Under the pieces are notes generated by a model. It ran no database searches, had not been told where the DNA came from, and saw only the letters and a program-made list of their open reading frames with translations. DNA of 64,000 nt from Myxococcales bacterium (GTDB taxonomy: Bacteria; Myxococcota_A; Polyangia; Polyangiales; Polyangiaceae): assembly GCA_016706225.1 (NCBI GenBank), contig JADJKB010000014.1, forward strand, positions 135,953-199,952, in the 5' to 3' direction. The position numbers and the translations under genes are program-made. Shown in pieces: positions 59,619-64,000 of this stretch; position 1 is the stretch's first letter, and each line of letters begins with the position of its first letter.

Positions 59619-60034
59619 AGGTCAGCCGCAGCTTGCGCGCGCTCGCAGTGTTCGCAATCGCGTTCGGTGTGATCACCGTGATCTCAGGGGGGCGCACCCT
59701 GCTGGACCCAGCGGTCCGGAGAGCCGCCGAGCCGGTGGTGCCGTTCGTGCTCGACTTCAATTTCTTCGCCGGTTTCGTCTACATCGCGGCGGGGTTGGGT
59801 CTCTGGTCCGCCCGACGCTGGGCCGCGTTCCTGGCGCTCTTGCTCGCGCTCGCGACCCTTGCAGTGTTCGGTGCGTTCGGCGTCCACGTCCTCGGCGGCA
59901 GCGCCTTCGCCGAGCGCACGGTGTTCGCGATGCTGTTTCGATCCGCTACTTGGTGCGCGATCGCCTTTGTGAGCTGCCACGAAGTCGGATGTCGCTCGGC
60001 CGACGCCGGCCAATCTCCGAACCCCGCTCCATGA
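59615..60034 (+). CDS. Small membrane protein of the NnrS operon
   Basis: 139 residues with four predicted membrane segments (LRALAVFAIAFGVITVISGG, FVLDFNFFAGFVYIAAGLGLW, WAAFLALLLALATLAVFGAFGVHVLG, TVFAMLFRSATWCAIAFVS). Ends with CHEVGC. The segment 'NFFAGFVYIAAGLGLWSARRWA' is typical of small membrane proteins next to NnrS in other bacteria, but the family is unnamed to me. ATGA overlap with the NnrS-like gene. Confidence 0.75.
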   Translation: MKVSRSLRALAVFAIAFGVITVISGGRTLLDPAVRRAAEPVVPFVLDFNFFAGFVYIAAGLGLWSARRWAAFLALLLALATLAVFGAFGVHVLGGSAFAERTVFAMLFRSATWCAIAFVSCHEVGCRSADAGQSPNPAP

Positions 60035-60216
60035 CCGACCCGAGGTTACTCAGACCGTCACATCCCGAGCGAGTGTGCTGGGGCTGCGAGATGCTCTGTC
60101 CGGCCCACGACCTCAGCTGCGGCAATGGCTCGGAACGGAGCATGCACCCGGTGGAGCTCTTCGGGGACGACTGGTTCGAATGGTGCCAACAGTCCGAAAA
60201 CGACCCCGACGCATGA
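60031..60216 (+). CDS. DUF3079 family small Cys protein
   Basis: 61 residues. Family pattern: HPSHPERVCWGCEMLCPAHDLSCGNGSERSMHPVELFGDDWFEW, with four to five cysteines that could bind a metal or an Fe-S cluster. ATGA overlap with the preceding gene, so it belongs to the same sigma-54 operon. Function unknown; commonly near denitrification or NO-response genes. Confidence 0.88.
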   Translation: MTDPRLLRPSHPERVCWGCEMLCPAHDLSCGNGSERSMHPVELFGDDWFEWCQQSENDPDA

Positions 60217-60336
60217 CTGCGACGCCCCGTGCACTTCCGCACAGTCATCTGTCCGTGCGCGCAACGGATGCGCAATGTCCTGCCTCGTGGGACCCCGCGA
60301 GGACGGTAGGCTGTCGAACGAACCGAGGCAGAGGCG

Positions 60337-60351
60337 TGGCCCCGACCTTGC
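60337..60351 (+). promoter_or_regulatory. Possible sigma-54 promoter of the Crp/Fnr gene
   Basis: TGGCCCCGACCTTGC: GG 60338-60339, GC 60350-60351, 10-nt spacing, and TTGCA at -12. The predicted start is only about 5 nt before ATG 60368, which lowers confidence. Confidence 0.4.
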
Positions 60352-60367
60352 ACGGGGCGAGCGAGGC

Positions 60368-61081
60368 ATGGCTCTACGTCAATTCATCGAGCGAGCCAGC
60401 GCGCTGAGCGGTGCCGAACCGGCACTGCTCGACCGCATGGCGAAGGCTGCGACCATTCGAACGTTGGCGCGCAACGGCGTAGCGTGGCGCGCTGGAGAGC
60501 CCGCGTGCGGACTCACGCTGATCAAGAGCGGGCTGATCAAGGTGATCCGCCCTACTCCGCCCGGACGCTCGACGATTTGCGGGCTGTTTGGAGCGCCCCA
60601 GACCCTGGGCAGCTTGGCGCTCCTTCGTGGCGATGCGCACTTGGTGGACGCCGTCGCCGCCACGAATCAAACGACGATGATCACCATCCCCGGTCGCCTA
60701 GTGCTCGCTGCCGTCGACACGAATCCGAGGCTCGCGCTCTCGCTCGCTTGCTCGGTACATCACGAGCTCAGCGCATTGCACGAGAAGGTAGATGTATTGT
60801 CGGCCGGATCCGTGGAAGCACGCCTGGCAACGTTGTTGCTGCAACTGTACGAGCAGTTCGGCGACGAGATGAGTGACGGGACGCCCTGCATCCCCCTTTC
60901 GCTCTCACGACGAGAGCTCGCCGATCTGGTCTCGACGTCTTTCGAAACCGCAATTCGAACCATGACGAGCTGGGACCGCCAAGGAGTGCTCGAAACGACT
61001 CCCGAAGGTTTCATGATCAGGAGGCTCGTCGCACTGCGAGAAATCGCGGGGCTCGAGGGACGGACCCTGTTCGTCGCGTGA
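60368..61081 (+). CDS. Crp/Fnr-family transcription regulator
   Basis: 237 residues. N-terminal cyclic-nucleotide-binding-type beta-roll (ARNGVAWRAGEPACGLTLIKSGLIKVIR, 'GLFGAPQTLGSLALLRGDAHLVDAVAATNQTT'), dimerisation helix, C-terminal winged helix with LSRRELADLVSTSFETAIRTMTSWDRQGVLE. No N-terminal CxxC cluster for an Fnr-type 4Fe-4S, so it is closer to Dnr/Nnr or Crp-type members, which may sense NO through heme. Its place after the NnrS operon suggests control of these genes. Confidence 0.88.
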   Translation: MALRQFIERASALSGAEPALLDRMAKAATIRTLARNGVAWRAGEPACGLTLIKSGLIKVIRPTPPGRSTICGLFGAPQTLGSLALLRGDAHLVDAVAATNQTTMITIPGRLVLAAVDTNPRLALSLACSVHHELSALHEKVDVLSAGSVEARLATLLLQLYEQFGDEMSDGTPCIPLSLSRRELADLVSTSFETAIRTMTSWDRQGVLETTPEGFMIRRLVALREIAGLEGRTLFVA

Positions 61082-61114
61082 AACGCTCTCCGGGCGTTGC
61101 CGCTCTCGAGCGAT

Positions 61115-61603
61115 TCAACTCCGAAGCCGACGCAAACGCGTGGGTCCGATATCTGCGAGCGTCGTCGCGTTGCTCCAGCTCGTGAGCGCGTCGTTGAGAG
61201 CCGACCAGGTCGGATGCAAGGGGCACGGATGCCGCGCATCGCAGTCGCCCCAGCCAAAAGCACAGCGGGTCGTGTCCGGCGCGCCACCAACGGAGGCGAG
61301 GATGTCGCCGATGCTGATCCGCTGCGGTGGCCGCGCCAATGCGAAACCGCCGCCGTGTCCCTTGCGAGCGACGAGCAGACCGGCGGCCACCAGTCTTCGC
61401 AACACCTTGGACAAGTAGTGCACTGGCACGTGGGTTGCGATGGAGAGGTCTTTGGCTCGCAGCGCTGGCGTCTCCGCTTTCGAGAGCACGGCCATCGCTC
61501 GGAGCGCGTACTCCGCTGTCTGGCTCACGGGAGCCGCACGTCCCCTCGGCTCCGCGCCTCGCCTTGAACGCGGCTTGCGGGTCACTTTGGGCATCGGGAA
61601 CAT
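61115..61603 (-). CDS. Rrf2-family (NsrR/IscR-like) regulator
   Basis: 162 residues from ATG 61603 (ATG 61594 also possible). An Arg-rich N-terminal extension, then the Rrf2 helix-turn-helix domain (SQTAEYALRAMAVLS, 'LRAKDLSIATHVPVHYLSKVLRRLVAAGLLVARKGHGGGFALARPP'). Three cysteines in CAFGWGDCDARHPC (C-x6-C-x5-C) could hold a [2Fe-2S] or [4Fe-4S] cluster as in NsrR, the NO-sensing repressor, and IscR. Convergent with the Crp/Fnr gene. Confidence 0.87.
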   Translation of the reverse strand: MFPMPKVTRKPRSRRGAEPRGRAAPVSQTAEYALRAMAVLSKAETPALRAKDLSIATHVPVHYLSKVLRRLVAAGLLVARKGHGGGFALARPPQRISIGDILASVGGAPDTTRCAFGWGDCDARHPCPLHPTWSALNDALTSWSNATTLADIGPTRLRRLRS

Positions 61604-61756
61604 GATCCGCCGCAGCGGAAGCAAGGCGAAGATCTTTCGACATCGCTCGAAAAAAAACGGTTTCTCGCTGCCAAGCCCCGCGGATTCGGGCGAATCGTGC
61701 GCAGCGTTCGTCGCGTTGCGCACGGCGTGCGTGAAATGTCTCCGCTCGCGGCTAGA

Positions 61757-62404
61757 TCACTCGTACCAGCGGAATCCATCGAGCTTGTCGAACAGCACCA
61801 CGGCTCGTCGGCGCGGCTCGAGGGTCAGCTTGCGTTCGTCGCGATAATCGTATTCGCCGAGCTCGTGCGTGTCGCCGATCTCGACGCGCACGTCGTGCAC
61901 GCCCCGTGTCGAAGGGATGCGCTCGATCGCGACGCTGTTTCCGTCGTGCCAGACGCCATGGGGCTCATAGCTCTTGTCGACCAGCTCGGCGCCATCGACG
62001 AACACTTTCATGCGCACATTGCTCCGACGCCGCTCGCAGATCTGCTTCGGACGCATATGCATGGGAAGCTTGGCGAGCTCGGCTTCGGTCGGCTTTCGGC
62101 ACTTGTCGGCGGTCTTTCCGGCGAGCTTGAACGAGACGACGAGCTCGGGCGTCTCGCTCGAGGGAGCAGCGTGGGCCAAGCGCGTCGCGCCCCAAGTGGC
62201 GACCGCAAACATGGCGGCGAGCCCGAGGCCCGCTGCCCAACGGCGCATCGGACGCGCCTCGAGCGCCTTCGCCTCGACGCCGGCTCGGAATTCGACCGCC
62301 TCTCGCACCAGTCGCGCGCGTTCGGTGCGGAACAACTCGAGTACGCGCACCTTCTTGGGGTCGACCTTGTCGAGGCGCAGCATGGGCTCACGCTTGGCGC
62401 TCAT
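61757..62404 (-). CDS. Membrane-anchored protein of unknown function
   Basis: 215 residues from ATG 62404. Cytoplasmic N-terminus (KVDPKKVRVLELFRTERARLVREAV), one membrane helix (WAAGLGLAAMFAVATWGATRL), then a domain with 'KVFVDGAELVDKSYEPHGVWHDGNSVAIERIPSTRGVHDVRVEIGDT' and a C-terminal 'LTLEPRRRAVVLFDKLDGFRWYE'. The end resembles small beta proteins next to Fnr-regulated membrane cytochrome genes, but I cannot name it. Its upstream region is cut by IS91 copy D 28 bp before the ATG, so the original promoter or a first operon gene may be lost. Confidence 0.72.
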   Translation of the reverse strand: MSAKREPMLRLDKVDPKKVRVLELFRTERARLVREAVEFRAGVEAKALEARPMRRWAAGLGLAAMFAVATWGATRLAHAAPSSETPELVVSFKLAGKTADKCRKPTEAELAKLPMHMRPKQICERRRSNVRMKVFVDGAELVDKSYEPHGVWHDGNSVAIERIPSTRGVHDVRVEIGDTHELGEYDYRDERKLTLEPRRRAVVLFDKLDGFRWYE

Positions 62405-62431
62405 CCGCTGGGCCGTCCACTTGCCGCCCTC

Positions 62432-63602
62432 CGTGTACGTGCACGCGGACGGCGACCCGCGCGCGCCGCTCGAGTTCCGGGAGCTCGACGCGCCCACGCA
62501 CGCGGACGTGGCGCAGGTCGCAGCGCGCACTGCGGCCCGCATCGAGAGCATCCTCAAAGCGCACGGGCGGAGCCTCGACCCCGAGCTCGGTGAGCAGGAG
62601 CTGCCGGAGCTCTGCTTTGACGAGCCGGGGCTGGCTGCGTGTTACGCGGCGGCAGCTCAGGGCATTGGCGTGAGCGGTGAGCGTGCAGGCAAGCCGCTCT
62701 TGCGGTTGGTCGTGCCGGCGGAGTTGCCCGAGCGCTCGCGTGCCGCGGACGCGACGGATGCGCCCATCGCGGAGGTGCGCGGCATCAACTTGCATGCGGC
62801 GCAGGTCATCGACAGCCGGATCGGCGACGAGTGGAGCGGCTCGCTAAATACATCACGCGCCCTCCGATCGCGCAGGACCGCCTCGAGCGCCGGCAGGACG
62901 GCAGGCTCGAGCTCATCTTCAAGAAGGTGTGGCGGGACGGCACCCGCGCGCTGGTGCTCGAGCCCCACGACCTGATTGCGCGGTTGGTGGCGGCCGTGCC
63001 GCCTCCACGCTTTCACATGCTCCGGTATTTCGGGGTGCTCTCGAGCCACTCATCGCGCCGGGCCCTCGTCGTGCCCAAGCCGCCCGTGGATGCGGCCTGT
63101 CACAAGCCACCTCCGGCTCGGAGGCGATCAGCCCGAGCTGCTCGGCGAGAAGGACGATGCGCCGGTCGGGCGGAAGCGGTGGGCGTGGTTGCTGGCGCAC
63201 GTGTTCGCGGCCGATGTCGAGACGTGCCCGCGTTGCTCCGGCCCGATGAGGTGGGCGGAGGTCGCCACGAGCGCGCGGCCATCACGCGGCTGATTGCGGA
63301 GCACGAGGACGGCCTCGGATCGAGAGCGCCGCCCACGGCGAGAGTCCCCGTCCGCGTGCCCGAGCAATTGGGGATGGGGTTCGGGGAGGGTGAGGCGACC
63401 GGCGACTTCGCTGGGGGCGGAGGTGTGTCGCGCGCGCTTGGCGAGGGTGATCGAGCTCGGCAGAGGACCCGGCGAGCCCAATCGGCGCCCGGCGAGCCCA
63501 ATCGGCGCCGGGGGTCGGGGTGCGGGAGGTGATCTCGACCCGAAGCCGTCGAGCGCGTACTCTCGGCTTGGTGGGTTTTGGCAGTTCAAATGCCCTATGC
63601 GC
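62432..63602 (+). mobile_element. IS91-family element, 5'-truncated copy D
   Basis: Starts at CGTGTACGTGCACG, equivalent to 41413 of copy B, just after the HUH motif, and runs to the shared right end CAAATGCCCTATGCGC at 63602. The transposase remnant keeps 'PLEFRELDAPTHADVAQVAARTAARIESIL' and 'RPPIAQDRLE' but has indels (near 62816, 63121, 63270 and 63390). Lacks the N-terminal zinc domain. Its right end abuts a glmS fragment at ACACCTGG. Confidence 0.87.
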
Positions 63603-63776
63603 ACACCTGGACGCCGGCTCGGCTGAAGCAAGAGCTGCAGAAGGGCGGCGTGCGCCTCACCAGCGACACCGGGGGCGAGATCGTCGCGCATCTGATCAAT
63701 CGTGCGCTCGACGCCGGCGCGGCGAGCCTGTTTCTGGCGATGCGTCAGGCGCTCGGGCAAGTGCGCGGCGCCTACG
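63603..63776 (+). pseudogene. glmS: glmS fragment following IS91 copy D
   Basis: 58 codons on the plus strand: TWTPARLKQELQKGG ... TSDTGGEIVAHLINRAL ... 'MRQALGQVRGAY', near-identical to the fragment at copy B. It starts at the same base as the other copies but lies on the opposite side of the element. It breaks off at GCGCCTACG, where an unrelated minus-strand gene begins. Confidence 0.83.
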
Positions 63777-64000
63777 GGTCGGTCTGCTCGTCCCCTGAAG
63801 AGACGTGCGCGCGCTTTCACCTGGCCTAGCTTGCCGCCCAGAACCGCATCGACGCGCACCTCGGCGCGTCTCGCTTGGCGTCTCCGCCAATGGAGATGAC
63901 CAGGCCGGGCTTCTGGCGCAGCGTGCCCGCGATTCGTACCTTGCTCCCCGACGGTTGGGCAGGCAGCTCGAACAGGAGCATGCCCTTGTTGGCTTCCGTG
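63777..64000 (-). pseudogene. Partial, probably frameshifted gene at the window edge
   Basis: Minus-strand reading gives TEANKGMLLFELPAQPSGS and KVRIAGTLRQKPGLVISIGGDAK; this frame stops at TAG near 63830, while the next frame continues EVRVDAVLGGKLGQVKARARLF up to the glmS junction. A 1-nt deletion near 63868 would join them. The protein family is not recognised. The gene's start lies outside the window and its 3' end was removed at 63776 by the glmS/IS segment. Confidence 0.4.

Noticed and set aside
1..64000. tRNA or rRNA genes
   Set aside because: I saw no cloverleaf-like TTCGAATC-type T-arm with a matching acceptor stem and no rRNA motifs when reading both strands.

Overview
The window is high-GC DNA with almost no non-coding space. 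Many proteins are lipoproteins with Gly/Ser-rich or Cys-rich spacers, mixed with an alpha-proteobacterium-like complement of envelope genes. This style, together with IS91-type and IS630-type insertion sequences and sigma-54 regulation, suggests a myxobacterium of the Polyangia (Sorangium/Polyangium-like). That assignment is an inference; no rRNA gene is present to confirm it.

Region 1 (1-15.7 kb) is mostly cell-envelope genes. It starts with a minus-strand lipoprotein - TamA - TamB set (TamB runs off the left edge). Then come a calcineurin-like phosphatase, a Cys-repeat lipoprotein, an unknown anchored protein, a Gly-rich lipoprotein translationally coupled to a penicillin-acylase-family lipoprotein, rsmE, a large unknown secreted protein, and a stand-alone B12-binding domain protein.

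Region 2 (15.9-33.0 kb) is a complete division and cell wall (dcw) cluster: mraZ-rsmH-ftsL-ftsI-murE-murF-mraY-murD-ftsW-murG-murC-ftsQ-ftsA-ftsZ. It begins with a near-consensus sigma-70 promoter and 10-bp spaced MraZ boxes, most junctions overlap by 1-4 nt, and a hairpin follows ftsZ. murB and ddl are missing from the usual place.

Region 3 (33.2-49.4 kb) is a mobile-element-scarred region. Three of four copies of one IS91-family element lie here (33.2, 40.5 and 47.7 kb; the fourth is at 62.4 kb). All copies share the same right terminus but have different left ends, and three carry or abut pieces of a glmS gene. They truncated an HxsB-like radical SAM gene and a glycosidase-like lipoprotein gene and changed the 3' end of ffh. 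An IS630-family element with a TA duplication sits in the same glycosidase-like gene. Between them are a divergent radical SAM gene, a repeat-rich Cys lipoprotein, an MBL-like protein, an MMPL transporter and small proteins.

Region 4 (49.4-61.7 kb) starts with a lipoprotein and a Cu/Zn superoxide dismutase. It continues as an apparent nitrogen-oxide/nitrosative-stress island: CBS protein, MetE-like protein with a degenerate zinc site, membrane protein, octaheme cytochrome (HAO-like), hemerythrin, cytochrome c'-like protein, two MIP18/SufT-like proteins, a sensorless sigma-54 activator, DUF2249 protein, NnrS-like protein, DUF3079 protein, a Crp/Fnr regulator and an Rrf2 regulator. Sigma-54-type promoters (GG-N10-GC) precede several of these genes and a 17-bp palindrome lies beside the activator gene, so they look like one regulon.

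Region 5 (61.7-64 kb) holds a membrane-anchored unknown protein, the fourth IS91 copy with a glmS piece at its right end, and a broken gene running off the window. A repeated feature across the window is a TAnnnT hexamer 6-8 nt upstream of start codons, which suggests leaderless transcripts.
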